Part shown: positions 34,225 to 42,858 of the stretch, piece after piece
Position numbering within the stretch: the stretch's first letter is position 1
Layout of the letters: every line of letters starts with the position of its first letter
Assembly (NCBI RefSeq): GCF_947500255.1
Contig: NZ_CANMRL010000006.1
Coordinates: 212,286 to 276,285 of the forward strand
DNA from: an uncultured Psychroserpens sp.
GTDB lineage: Bacteria; Bacteroidota; Bacteroidia; Flavobacteriales; Flavobacteriaceae
Direction of reading: 5' to 3'
DNA length: 64,000 bases
The notes under the pieces: generated by a model
What the model was told of the DNA's origin: nothing
The model's database searches: none
What the model saw: the letters and a program-made list of their open reading frames with translations, nothing else
Translations under genes and position numbers: made by a program

Positions 34225-34281
34225 AAACCTGCAACCTCTTGAGCCGTAATCAAGTGCGCTATTCAGTTGCGCCACATGGCC
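34208..34281 (-). tRNA. tRNA-Arg (anticodon ACG)
   Basis: A 74-nt cloverleaf on the minus strand. Acceptor arms GGCCATG/CATGGTC pair with one G-U. The anticodon stem CTTGA/TCAAG encloses TTACGGC, giving anticodon ACG. The T arm GCAGG/CCTGC holds loop TTTGAAT, and the discriminator is A. CCA is not encoded. ACG would be edited to ICG to read CGU, CGC and CGA. Its 3' end serves as an integration site. Confidence 0.93.
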
Positions 34282-34385
34282 TTTTTTTGTGGATGCAAAT
34301 ATAGTACTTTTATTAATTTATAACCAAACTATTATTTCAAAAATCTAAATTCTTATTTTTGAACTTAATTTTTCACTTTAGTTTT

Positions 34386-34946
34386 ATGCAATCCATTTTA
34401 GAACCTTGGCCATGGTATATCTCTGGTCCGCTTATCGCCATTATCATGTTTGTCCTCATATATTTTGGAAAAACATTTGGTATGTCTTCCAACCTCAGAA
34501 CCATTTGCGCCATTGGAGGTGCTGGAAAAAAAGTAAAGTTTTTTGATTTCGATTGGAAACAACAACGCTGGAATCTTACCGTCGTTCTCGGAGCCGTTAT
34601 TGGTGGTTTTATCGCGCATTCCTATCTCTCAACACCAACAAACATCAATCTTAATCCTGATACTGTTAACACCTTAAGTACACTTGGTTTTGAAAATGCT
34701 GGTAAATCATTACTTCCAGCAGAACTTTACAGCTGGGATGCTGTATTTAGTTTGAAAGGTTTAGCTATTTTAATTATTGGTGGTTTTCTTGTGGGTTTTG
34801 GTACTCGTTATGCTGGTGGCTGTACTTCTGGTCATGCTATCACTGGATTAAGTAGCTTACAATTACCGTCTTTAATAGCAGTTATCGGTTTCTTTTTAGG
34901 AGGCCTGATCATGATTCATTTAGTATTCCCTTTAATTTTTGGTTAA
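34386..34946 (+). CDS. YeeE/YedE-family membrane protein (thiosulfate/sulfur transport-like), first half
   Basis: A protein of 186 residues from the ATG at 34386. It has several membrane helices and the family signature LIIGGFLVGFGTRYAGGCTSGHAITGLS, whose cysteine in GGCTSGH is the conserved sulfur-relay residue in TsuA-like proteins. In this split form two half-size proteins replace one large YeeE. The second half starts 1 bp after the stop. Placement before a persulfide-dioxygenase/rhodanese gene supports a role in import or handling of reduced sulfur. Confidence 0.88.
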   Translation: MQSILEPWPWYISGPLIAIIMFVLIYFGKTFGMSSNLRTICAIGGAGKKVKFFDFDWKQQRWNLTVVLGAVIGGFIAHSYLSTPTNINLNPDTVNTLSTLGFENAGKSLLPAELYSWDAVFSLKGLAILIIGGFLVGFGTRYAGGCTSGHAITGLSSLQLPSLIAVIGFFLGGLIMIHLVFPLIFG

Positions 34947-34947
34947 T

Positions 34948-35358
34948 ATGGCAAAGTATATAAAATTTTTATTCGTCGGAATTATATTCGGAATCGTACT
35001 CGTAAAATCTGAAGCAGTCTCATGGTATCGCATCTACGAAATGTTCAAGTTTGAATCTTTTCATATGTATGGCATTATTGGAACGGCTGTAATCACTGGA
35101 ATTATTTTGCTGCTATTAAGTAAAAATTTCAAAAATATAAATGGCGGATTAATGACCGTTCCAAAAAAAGCAAAAGGCCTATCTCGCTATATTATAGGAG
35201 GCATTATCTTTGGATTGGGTTGGGCTTTGTCTGGCGCATGCCCAGGTCCAATGTACATTCTTGTTGGTACAGGAGCATTTTCGGTTATAATCGTTATTCT
35301 TGCCGCTATTCTTGGAACTTTTATATATGGTGTACTAAAAGATAAATTACCACATTAG
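34948..35358 (+). CDS. YeeE/YedE-family membrane protein (DUF6691-like), second half
   Basis: A protein of 136 residues from the ATG at 34948, with four membrane helices and the conserved GGIIFGLGWALSGACPGPMYILVGTG. The cysteine in SGACPGP is the counterpart of GGCTSGH in the first half. The two most likely assemble into one sulfur-compound transporter in the inner membrane. It is followed by a hairpin (CTGAT/ATCAG, 35365-35378) before the rhodanese-fusion gene. Confidence 0.88.
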   Translation: MAKYIKFLFVGIIFGIVLVKSEAVSWYRIYEMFKFESFHMYGIIGTAVITGIILLLLSKNFKNINGGLMTVPKKAKGLSRYIIGGIIFGLGWALSGACPGPMYILVGTGAFSVIIVILAAILGTFIYGVLKDKLPH

Positions 35359-35466
35359 CAAAAGCTGATTTTTATCAGATTATAAAAAAGAATACTTCGT
35401 ATCTTTGCCATCTAAAGTGCACTTAGCATTAATACCTCCTGTATTGGAGCCAAATATTATATTCCT

Positions 35467-36873
35467 ATGAAAATAGAACAATTATACACAAGCTGTTTAG
35501 CACAAGGTGCTTACTATATAGAATCAAATGGTGAGGTTGCTATTATTGACCCACTTCGCGAAACACAAGCTTACATCGATAAAGCCAACAGTAATAACGC
35601 CAAGATCAAATATATCTTTGAAACTCATTTTCATGCCGATTTTGTGTCTGGTCATGTTGATCTAGCTAAAAATACTGGAGCAACAATTATTTATGGACCA
35701 GGAGCTGAAACAACTTATGAGATTCACTCAGCAAAAGACAATGAAGAGTTTAAACTTGGAAATGTTACAATAAAAGCATTACATACTCCTGGTCATACCT
35801 TAGAGTCGACAACATATTTATTGATAGATGAAAACGGAAAACATCATGCCATATTTTCTGGAGACACACTGTTTTTAGGTGATGTTGGTCGACCTGACCT
35901 AGCCATTAAATCTGATTTAACAAAAGAAGATTTAGCAGCTATGCTCTATGATTCACTTCGAGAAAAAATAATGCCATTAGCAGACGATGTTATTGTATAT
36001 CCTGCTCATGGTGCTGGTTCTGCATGCGGAAAAAATCTTAGTAAAGAAACTGTGGGTACTATAGGTGATCAAAAGAAAACTAACTACGCGTTAAGAGCAG
36101 ATATGACTAAAGCAGAATTCGTAAAAGAAGTGCTTGACGGTATTGCACCACCACCTCAGTATTTTGCAAAAAATGCAATGCTCAATAAAACGGGTTATGA
36201 TACTTTTGAAACGGTTCTTAAAACTGGAAATATACCATTATCTCCTGAAGATTTTGAAGCCATGGCTAATCACGAAGAGGCTTTAGTTCTTGATGTTAGA
36301 CCAGAAAGCGAATATATTAAAGGTCATATCCCTAATTCAATATTTATTGGTTTACATGGTGGATTTGCCCCTTGGGTTGGCGCCTTAATCACAGATATTA
36401 AACAACCTATTCTTTTAGTTGTTCCTGAAGGTAAAAGTGAAGAAGCTGTAACGCGATTATCGCGTGTAGGCTATGATAACACACTCGGATATTTAGAGGG
36501 TGGTATTGAATCTTGGATTACTGCTGGAAATGATATAGACACGCTTGAATCTATTTCTGCAGAAGAGTTTGCAGATAGAGTAAAGCAAGGAGGCGTAAAC
36601 ATATTAGATGTTAGAAAAGATGGAGAATATAGTAGTATGCATCTTGAAGATGCGCAGCATTTTGCTTTAGATTTCATCAATGAAAACATGAATGAAGTTT
36701 CTAAAGAAAAAACATACCACATTCATTGTGCTGGAGGTTATAGAAGTGTGATAGCTGCATCAATTTTAAAAGCTCGCGGATTTCATAACCTCGTCGATAT
36801 TGCAGGCGGCTTTGGAGCGATTAAGAAAACAGATTTACCAACAACGGACTTTGTTTGTCCGTCAACATTATAA
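35467..36873 (+). CDS. Metallo-beta-lactamase-fold persulfide dioxygenase-like protein fused to two rhodanese domains
   Basis: A 468-residue cytosolic protein. The N-terminal MBL domain resembles ETHE1/CstB persulfide dioxygenases (THFHADFVSGH at 53-63, HTPGHTLES, FSGDTLFLGDVGRPDL, VYPAHGAGSACG). Two rhodanese domains follow. The first (about 265-355) has VVPEGKSEEAV where the catalytic Cys loop should be and is probably inactive. The second (about 360-465) has the active loop HCAGGYRS. It likely oxidises glutathione- or protein-bound persulfide to sulfite and moves sulfane sulfur. A promoter-like TATCTTTG lies at 35400-35407. The YeeE pair lies upstream. Confidence 0.92.
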   Translation: MKIEQLYTSCLAQGAYYIESNGEVAIIDPLRETQAYIDKANSNNAKIKYIFETHFHADFVSGHVDLAKNTGATIIYGPGAETTYEIHSAKDNEEFKLGNVTIKALHTPGHTLESTTYLLIDENGKHHAIFSGDTLFLGDVGRPDLAIKSDLTKEDLAAMLYDSLREKIMPLADDVIVYPAHGAGSACGKNLSKETVGTIGDQKKTNYALRADMTKAEFVKEVLDGIAPPPQYFAKNAMLNKTGYDTFETVLKTGNIPLSPEDFEAMANHEEALVLDVRPESEYIKGHIPNSIFIGLHGGFAPWVGALITDIKQPILLVVPEGKSEEAVTRLSRVGYDNTLGYLEGGIESWITAGNDIDTLESISAEEFADRVKQGGVNILDVRKDGEYSSMHLEDAQHFALDFINENMNEVSKEKTYHIHCAGGYRSVIAASILKARGFHNLVDIAGGFGAIKKTDLPTTDFVCPSTL

Positions 36874-36876
36874 ATT

Positions 36877-37146
36877 ATGGAAACGATCTTACATATTCAA
36901 AACTTAAAATGTGGTGGTTGTGCAAATACAATCATAACACGTTTAGAAAGTTTGGAAGGTATAAATGATGTTACTGTCAATAACGAATCTCATTCTGTAC
37001 ACTTTAACTACACTAGTGATAAACAACTAGAAACTGCTACATCATTATTATCTACATTAGGATATCCAGTGGAGGGAGAGGCAAACCCATTAACTAAAAA
37101 AGCTAAATCTTTTGTAAGCTGTGCAGTTGGAAGAATAAACAAATAA
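36877..37146 (+). CDS. Small heavy-metal-associated (HMA) domain protein
   Basis: An 89-residue ferredoxin-like protein with the metal motif LKCGGCANTI (CxxC at residues 12-15) and the usual HMA pattern (LESLEGINDVTVNNESHSVHF, LSTLGYPVEG). An extra cysteine lies near the C-terminus (SFVSCAVGR). It may bind Cu(I) or another soft metal, or carry sulfur. It starts 3 bp after the rhodanese-fusion gene, so it is probably part of the sulfur operon. Confidence 0.85.
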   Translation: METILHIQNLKCGGCANTIITRLESLEGINDVTVNNESHSVHFNYTSDKQLETATSLLSTLGYPVEGEANPLTKKAKSFVSCAVGRINK

Positions 37147-37221
37147 CACTCTAAAAAACAACATATTACCTCCAATTATTTTTATGTTATAAAAAATTTA
37201 ACACATAAAAATTTTATTTAC

Positions 37222-37243
37222 TAGACGAGTGGTCATATATTTG
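37222..37243 (+). promoter_or_regulatory. tetR promoter with overlapping operator
   Basis: Operator-like TAGACGAGTGGTCA (37222-37235) directly abuts a TAnnTTTG box TATATTTG (37236-37243). The same GAsTGGTCA core occurs twice before the MMPL gene. A bound TetR dimer here would block RNA polymerase, implying autorepression. Confidence 0.55.
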
Positions 37244-37260
37244 CTCCGTAAAAGAAACAA

Positions 37261-37857
37261 ATGGCAAAAACCTTAAAACATGACCTCAAAGCAGATACCC
37301 TTTTAGACAAAGGGATAGAATTGCTATGGTCTAAAGGTTATAATGCAACGAGTGTAAACGATATTGTAAAAGTAGCTGGAATACCTAAAGGTTCTTTCTA
37401 TTTCTATTTTGAAAGTAAAGAAGATTTTGCGGTTAAAGCCATCGAAAAATATTTTGATGATCACTTTACTCCTGCCAAAGAAATTTTACAAAATAAAGCG
37501 GTATCACCAAAACAACGCCTTTTAGATTTTCATGAGTTTAGGTATAACATCTTAAAAAATGAAATGGATTGTAAAATGGGATGCATGGCTTGTAATTTAG
37601 GCAATGAAATGTCTGAACACAGTGAACTCATTAGAACTAGCATTTTACATAAAGAACAACAAGTATTATCTATTATTACCGAGGTTATCCAAGAAGCTCA
37701 AGACTTTGGAGAAATCAGTAATACAATGGCAGCTTCTGATATAGCAGCATTTATTGAAGACGCTGGGAAAGGTTCTATGACAACTATGAAAGAAATGAAT
37801 GATTCTTACCCTATTGATAATTTTATGAATATGATAAGAAATGTTCTTTTGAAATAA
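37261..37857 (+). CDS. TetR/AcrR-family regulator with cysteine cluster
   Basis: A 198-residue protein. The N-terminal TetR helix-turn-helix is clear (GYNATSVNDIVKVAGIPKGSFYFYFESKEDF). In the ligand domain lies NEMDCKMGCMACNLGNEMSE, with cysteines at 104, 108 and 111. The position corresponds to the GC(l)xGNl segment of TetR relatives such as NemR, where a redox-sensitive cysteine acts as sensor. Dyads of the same core stand before this gene and before the MMPL transporter 153 bp downstream, so it probably represses both. Inducer is unknown; the sulfur genes upstream make a reactive sulfur or electrophile signal plausible. Confidence 0.88.
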   Translation: MAKTLKHDLKADTLLDKGIELLWSKGYNATSVNDIVKVAGIPKGSFYFYFESKEDFAVKAIEKYFDDHFTPAKEILQNKAVSPKQRLLDFHEFRYNILKNEMDCKMGCMACNLGNEMSEHSELIRTSILHKEQQVLSIITEVIQEAQDFGEISNTMAASDIAAFIEDAGKGSMTTMKEMNDSYPIDNFMNMIRNVLLK

Positions 37858-37876
37858 TTTTTTTTTGACAAAACTA

Positions 37877-37890
37877 TAGACGACTGGTCA
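37877..37890. promoter_or_regulatory. TetR operator-like site 2
   Basis: TAGACGACTGGTCA differs by one base from the site before tetR (TAGACGAGTGGTCA). It lies between the tetR stop and the MMPL transporter start. Confidence 0.5.
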
Positions 37891-37981
37891 ATTATAAAAG
37901 TAATTAAAAAAATTGTCCACTAATGTATCATTAGAATCGTCTTATTATTAAACTAACGATGACTTATGTCAATTTCACTAA

Positions 37982-37993
37982 TTGACTGGTCAA
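37982..37993. promoter_or_regulatory. TetR operator-like site 3
   Basis: TTGACTGGTCAA, a perfect TTGAC/GTCAA dyad with a 2-bp spacer, shares the GACTGGTCA core with site 2. It lies 16 bp before the MMPL start codon, suited to block initiation. Confidence 0.5.
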
Positions 37994-38009
37994 CTAATTC
38001 AATCAAACA

Positions 38010-40367
38010 ATGAACGCAATCAAAAAAGTAAGAGACAAATCAAACAGATTCGCAAAACAATGGGCCGAATTTGTAATCAAAAGAAAATGGTATGTATTAA
38101 TTGCATCTCTAATTCTAGCAATGGGACTGGGCTCTCAAGGCAATATGGAATTTGATGGTGATTATCATGTGTTTTTTAGCAAGTCTAATCCAGAATTAGA
38201 AGCATTTGATGCCTTACAAGAGAAATATACTAAGGATGATAATGTTATACTGGTCTTATCACCAAGTAATAAAAATGTATTTACCAAAGATAATCTTTCG
38301 GCCATTGAGAATCTAACTGCTGAAGCTTGGAATACCCCATACTCTTCGAGAGTAGATGCATTGACCAATTTTCAATATACAAGTGCTCAAGGTGACGATC
38401 TTTACGTCGATGATTTGTCTTATGAATCTGAGCTTAAAAGCGAATCTGAAATAGAACAAATAAAACAAAGAGCTTTAAAAGAACCTTTATTGGTCAATCG
38501 TATTTTAAACAAAAGCGGAAGCGTAACGGCTATTAACATAACGGTTAGACTACCAGGTGAAGATAGCGCAAAAGAAATTCCAGAAGTGACAGCATTCGTA
38601 AGAGAAATGATTGCTAACTTCAAAGAGAAACATCCAAATTTTGAAGTACACTCTTCAGGCTTGGTTCCACTCAACACTGCTTTTTTTGAAGCATCTATGA
38701 GAGATCTCATGCTCACTATGATCATGTTGATCATTGTTATTATTACCACATTTATCCTTACTAGAAATATTTATAGCACCATAGCGACACTTGTTGTTGT
38801 TATGTTCTCTATCATGAGTGCTGTTGGTTTTGTAGGGCTTATGGGTATCAAACTCACACCACCCTCTTCGGTATTTCCAACCATGATTTTGACACTGGCT
38901 GTTGCTGATAGTATTCACATATTGATTACTATGCTTCAAAAAATGCGAAAAGATGGCCTGAGTAAAATAGACGCTTTGACAGAATCAATGCGATTAAATT
39001 TTATGCCTGTTTTTATTACAAGTTTAACTACAGTTATTGGGTTTTTAACAATGAACTTTGGTGATGTTCCGCCATTTTGGGACCTCGGAAATATTACTGC
39101 ATTTGGTATGACAATGGCATTTCTATTTTCAACTACTGCTCTACCCGCTTTAATGGCCATATTACCAGTGAAATCAAAAGCTAAACAGAAAGAAGAATCA
39201 AAGTTTATAAAAGTAAACTGGTATACCACGCTTGGTGAATTTGTAGTGAAACAACCACGTCGATTAACCATTATATCACTAGTGATTATTGGAGGATTAA
39301 CTTACCTAGCCACCAAAAATTCATTTAATGATGAATTCATCAACTATTTTGATGAAAGTGTAGAATTTAGAACAGATACAGATTACATAAGTGACAACTT
39401 AACTGGAATCTATAATATTGAATATTCTATTGGAAGTGGCGAAAGCGGAGGAATTAATAATCCAGAATATCTAAAAAACCTTAATGCTTTTGAAAATTGG
39501 TTGGAAGAACAGCCTGAAGTGGTTCATGTTAATGCCTTTAGTGAAGTTGCTAGACGTGTAAATCGCTCTATGCATGGCGATAATGAGCAGTTTTATCGCG
39601 TACCTGATAATCGTGAAGAAGCAGCTCAATACTTATTATTATATGAACTCTCATTGCCTTTTGGGTTGGATTTAAACAACCAAATCAATGTAGATAAATC
39701 TGAAACTCGTGTAACTGTAACTATTGAAAATGTTACTAGTGCAGATATGATTGTCTTTGCAAAAAAAGGCGAAGACTGGCTTAAAAATAATACACCAGAA
39801 CCAATGCACGCTATTGGTGTTAGTCCAACACTAATGTTTTCTAAACTAGGATTTAGACAAGCAGATAGCATGTTTAAAGGAAATATTATAGCTCTTATTC
39901 TAATTTCTTTAGTTCTGATGTTTGCTTTACGAAATTTTAAACTGGGATTATTAAGTATAATACCAAACGTAACACCTGTATTGGTTGGTTTTGGAATCTG
40001 GGCACTATATAAAGGGCAAATAAATACTGGAATGGTTATCGTTTTTGGTATGACCCTAGGGATTATTGTAGACGATACTGTGCATTTTATGAGTAAATTT
40101 TTAAGAGCGCGTCGAGAGTTAGGTTATGATGCCAAACAAGCTGTAATCTATGCCTTTGAAACTGTTGGGAAGGCGCTTGTAACAACAACATTAGTCTTAC
40201 TTGCAGGTTTCGCAATTCTATCTACATCATCATTTGCACTTAATAGCTACATGGCTAGAATTACCGTAATCATTATCATTTCAGCATTGGTAATTGATTT
40301 TATCCTATTACCAAGTCTACTCATTTTAACAAGTAAAAAGAATACATCAATTAAAGCAAATAATTAA
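38010..40367 (+). CDS. RND/MMPL-family transporter
   Basis: A 785-residue inner-membrane protein with the duplicated RND layout. Each half has one helix, a large periplasmic loop (about 50-230 and 440-625), and five further helices. The first half has TMILTLAVADSIHILITMLQ and the second FGMTLGIIVDDTVHFMSKF, the aspartate-bearing helix 4 motifs of the MMPL/HpnN-like group. It probably exports a lipid or hydrophobic compound using the proton gradient. The following genes encode a LolA-like protein and an outer-membrane protein, suggesting a transenvelope route. Operator dyads upstream point to control by the adjacent TetR. Confidence 0.92.
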   Translation: MNAIKKVRDKSNRFAKQWAEFVIKRKWYVLIASLILAMGLGSQGNMEFDGDYHVFFSKSNPELEAFDALQEKYTKDDNVILVLSPSNKNVFTKDNLSAIENLTAEAWNTPYSSRVDALTNFQYTSAQGDDLYVDDLSYESELKSESEIEQIKQRALKEPLLVNRILNKSGSVTAINITVRLPGEDSAKEIPEVTAFVREMIANFKEKHPNFEVHSSGLVPLNTAFFEASMRDLMLTMIMLIIVIITTFILTRNIYSTIATLVVVMFSIMSAVGFVGLMGIKLTPPSSVFPTMILTLAVADSIHILITMLQKMRKDGLSKIDALTESMRLNFMPVFITSLTTVIGFLTMNFGDVPPFWDLGNITAFGMTMAFLFSTTALPALMAILPVKSKAKQKEESKFIKVNWYTTLGEFVVKQPRRLTIISLVIIGGLTYLATKNSFNDEFINYFDESVEFRTDTDYISDNLTGIYNIEYSIGSGESGGINNPEYLKNLNAFENWLEEQPEVVHVNAFSEVARRVNRSMHGDNEQFYRVPDNREEAAQYLLLYELSLPFGLDLNNQINVDKSETRVTVTIENVTSADMIVFAKKGEDWLKNNTPEPMHAIGVSPTLMFSKLGFRQADSMFKGNIIALILISLVLMFALRNFKLGLLSIIPNVTPVLVGFGIWALYKGQINTGMVIVFGMTLGIIVDDTVHFMSKFLRARRELGYDAKQAVIYAFETVGKALVTTTLVLLAGFAILSTSSFALNSYMARITVIIIISALVIDFILLPSLLILTSKKNTSIKANN

Positions 40368-40379
40368 ATCATAGTAAAA

Positions 40380-41153
40380 ATGAAAAAAACAATAATTACA
40401 GTCGTTGCATTATCAATCATAGGATTTGCTAATGCACAAACACCTGAACAGCGTGGATTAGACATAGCTAAAGCTGCTGAAAAAGCCGATTTAGGATTTA
40501 ATAGTTCCTCTGTTCAATTGAAAATGACCTTAAAGAACAAAAACGGACAAACTAGTGAACGCTCACTAACTACTAGAACTTTAGAACTAACCGAAGATGG
40601 AGACAAATCTTTAATCGTTTTTAATAGTCCGAAAGATGTTAAAGGTACCTCAACCTTGACATTTACTCATAAAGTAGGTTCTGATGATCAATGGTTATAC
40701 TTACCATCAATAAAGCGTGTTAAACGAATATCATCTAATAACAAATCAGGACCTTTTGTTGGCAGTGAATTTGCTTATGAGGACCTCTCTTCTCAAGAAG
40801 TAGAAAAATACTCATATAAATTTCTCGAAGAAAAGAATGGTCTTCTTATCGTTGAACAAGATCCTGTAGATCCTAAATCTGGTTACACACGACGATTAGT
40901 AAGCTATAACAAAAATAAAGGATACAGAATTGAAAAAGTTGAGTTCTATGATAGAAAAAATGCCCTTTTAAAGACCTTAACCTATTCCGATTATAAACTT
41001 TATAAAAATAAATTCTGGAGGGCAAGTGTTTTTAATATGGTAAATCATCAAAGTAATAAAGAAACGCGACTAGAATTCAAGGATTATAATTTTGATGTTA
41101 ACTTGACCGATGATGATTTTTCTCAAGTTGCACTTAAAAGAGCCGGTAATTAA
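40380..41153 (+). CDS. Outer membrane lipoprotein-sorting protein (LolA-superfamily)
   Basis: A 257-residue periplasmic protein with signal peptide MKKTIITVVALSIIGFANAQ. The fold pattern is LMTLKNKNG...SLTTRTLEL, FNSPKDVKGTSTLTFTHKVG, DQWLYLPSIKRVKRIS and FVGSEFAYEDLSSQEVEKYSY. This family often accompanies MMPL transporters and is thought to carry the exported lipid across the periplasm. It starts 12 bp after the transporter stop, in the same operon. Confidence 0.9.
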   Translation: MKKTIITVVALSIIGFANAQTPEQRGLDIAKAAEKADLGFNSSSVQLKMTLKNKNGQTSERSLTTRTLELTEDGDKSLIVFNSPKDVKGTSTLTFTHKVGSDDQWLYLPSIKRVKRISSNNKSGPFVGSEFAYEDLSSQEVEKYSYKFLEEKNGLLIVEQDPVDPKSGYTRRLVSYNKNKGYRIEKVEFYDRKNALLKTLTYSDYKLYKNKFWRASVFNMVNHQSNKETRLEFKDYNFDVNLTDDDFSQVALKRAGN

Positions 41154-41161
41154 TAGCGTTA

Positions 41162-41245
41162 AAAAGTCGCAATATCGTTAACTATTTTCCTTCATCGTTT
41201 TAGTTAGTATTGGTTAATAGCAATAGTTTTCGGTATTGCGCTTTT
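41162..41245. promoter_or_regulatory. Long imperfect hairpin between LolA-like and outer-membrane genes
   Basis: Arms 41162-41186 and 41222-41245 form 22 base pairs with one bulged T, one G-U and two T-T mismatches, enclosing a 35-nt loop. It fills most of the 106-bp spacer. It could be an RNA processing or stability element that sets different levels of the two proteins, or a small inserted palindromic element. Confidence 0.5.
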
Positions 41246-41259
41246 AAATTATCATAGCA

Positions 41260-42471
41260 ATGAAAATTCTTAAATCATCATATCACATATTTATTTTTCT
41301 TTTTTTATTAACTCAATTTAGTAGTTATGCTCAAGAGGAAGATAATACTTTAGTCCATGAATTCGAGCTTGAACTTGAAGCTGAATATCGCTATTTCCCA
41401 AACCAAGGTGCTTTTGAAGGACAAAAAGATCATTTTCCATCAATAGCCATTCAACCAGAATACAGTCTACAATGGAATGACGGTTACGAAAGTATAAATG
41501 CCACAGGTTTCTTTAGATTAGACCAAGACGATAATAGAACGCATTGGGATATAAGAGAATTGTATTATCAAAAAGCCAAAAATAATTGGGAGCTTAGCAT
41601 AGGTCTTAAAAAAATATTTTGGGGTGTTACAGAAAGTAATCATCTTGTCGACATTATCAATCAAACAGATGCTGTAGAGTCTTTTGACGGTGAAGATAAA
41701 CTTGGACAGCCAATGATTCAATATACACTGTCGACCAATTATGGGAATTTTGATATTTTCTACCTTCCTTATCATCGTAAAAGAGTATTTCCAGGAGAAA
41801 AAGGCCGTTTGCGATTTCCTTTAGTCATAGATGAAGACGCCATAAACTATGAGAGTAGTGCAAAAGAATGGCGACAAGATTTCGCAATTAGATGGTCTCA
41901 TTTTTTTGGAGCATTTGATATTGGATTATCCCATTTTTATGGTAATGGTCGTGAACCGCTGTTCGCTTTTGATACCTCCGGAAATATTAATGCTTTTTAC
42001 CCAGTTATCAATCAAACAGGCTTAGATCTTCAAGTAACTCATAATGCTTTTCTTTGGAAATTTGAATCCATTTATCGCAGCTCTGAAGCACAAGACTTCT
42101 TTGCATTGGTGGCAGGATTAGAATACACCTTTAGTAATATAAATGGAAATGGATTAGATATTGGTGTTTTAGGAGAATATCTATACGATGATAGAGATGA
42201 ATTAGCATTAAATGCACTTCAAAATGATATATTCTTCGGAAGTCGAATTGCCCTTAATGATACCCAAGATACGTCTATATTAATTGGAGGAATTGCCGAT
42301 TTAGAATCTTCAAGTAAAATTTTCAGTATTGAAGGGTCTCGCAGACTAGGAAATAGTTGGAAAGTAGAATTAGAAGGTCGTTTTTTTAGCAATATAGACA
42401 ACAGCGAATTTATCCTATCTAACTTTAGAGAAGATACATTTTTAAGACTATCTATTTCTAAATTCTTTTAA
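41260..42471 (+). CDS. Outer-membrane beta-barrel protein of the MMPL operon
   Basis: A 403-residue protein with a signal peptide (FIFLFLLTQFSSYAQ) and a long series of amphipathic strands ending in the outer-membrane signature aromatic residue (LRLSISKFF). Motifs such as WELSIGLKKIFWGVTESNHLVDIINQTD and WRQDFAIRWSHFFGAFDIGLSHF recall DUF1302-like or porin-like barrels that accompany MMPL and LolA-like genes in other bacteria. It probably completes the export route. It overlaps the convergent clpS gene by 4 bp. Confidence 0.75.
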   Translation: MKILKSSYHIFIFLFLLTQFSSYAQEEDNTLVHEFELELEAEYRYFPNQGAFEGQKDHFPSIAIQPEYSLQWNDGYESINATGFFRLDQDDNRTHWDIRELYYQKAKNNWELSIGLKKIFWGVTESNHLVDIINQTDAVESFDGEDKLGQPMIQYTLSTNYGNFDIFYLPYHRKRVFPGEKGRLRFPLVIDEDAINYESSAKEWRQDFAIRWSHFFGAFDIGLSHFYGNGREPLFAFDTSGNINAFYPVINQTGLDLQVTHNAFLWKFESIYRSSEAQDFFALVAGLEYTFSNINGNGLDIGVLGEYLYDDRDELALNALQNDIFFGSRIALNDTQDTSILIGGIADLESSSKIFSIEGSRRLGNSWKVELEGRFFSNIDNSEFILSNFREDTFLRLSISKFF

Positions 42472-42743
42472 ACAATTTCAGCACTTAGACCAGCTTCCAA
42501 AAGCATAGTACAACGAGGTTCTAATTCTTTATATTCACCAGTTTTTACTGTACATTGCCCTTTGTAATGAACAATAATTGAGCATTGTTCAGCCTGTTCT
42601 GGTGTATGATCGCAGGCATAAATTAAAGTGTCGATAACATGATCAAAAGTATTCACATCATCATTGTAGAGTACAATCTCATTAAGCGGTTGCTCTAAGG
42701 TATCGACGAGGAGTTCTTCCTGTATTTTTTCTTTGGTGCTCAT
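42468..42743 (-). CDS. clpS: ATP-dependent Clp protease adaptor ClpS
   Basis: A protein of 91 residues from the ATG at 42743. The core IVLYNDDVNTFDHVIDTLIYACDHTPEQAEQCSIIVHYKGQ (in part) shows the NDD and H..G motifs that bind N-degron substrates and deliver them to ClpAP. The family length is normal. It is convergent with the MMPL-operon outer-membrane gene. Confidence 0.94.
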   Translation of the reverse strand: MSTKEKIQEELLVDTLEQPLNEIVLYNDDVNTFDHVIDTLIYACDHTPEQAEQCSIIVHYKGQCTVKTGEYKELEPRCTMLLEAGLSAEIV

Positions 42744-42785
42744 CAACTATTTTTATATAAATTTAAAAAAAATCTCAGTAATAAA

Positions 42786-42817
42786 AAAGACTTCTATTCA
42801 TAGAACAGAAGTCTTTT
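42786..42817 (-). terminator. Terminator of the metalloprotease gene
   Basis: Arms AAAGACTTCT (42786-42795) and AGAAGTCTTT (42807-42816) with flanking A and T runs. It lies 42 bp beyond the stop of the minus-strand M57 gene. Confidence 0.8.
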
Positions 42818-42858
42818 AAAATTATTGTAGTACTACTATTTGAACTTACGGTTTAGAC

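Noticed and set aside
38655..39271. Antisense frames within the MMPL transporter
   Set aside because: They overlap fully with a well-supported gene and show no domain, start context or codon pattern of their own.
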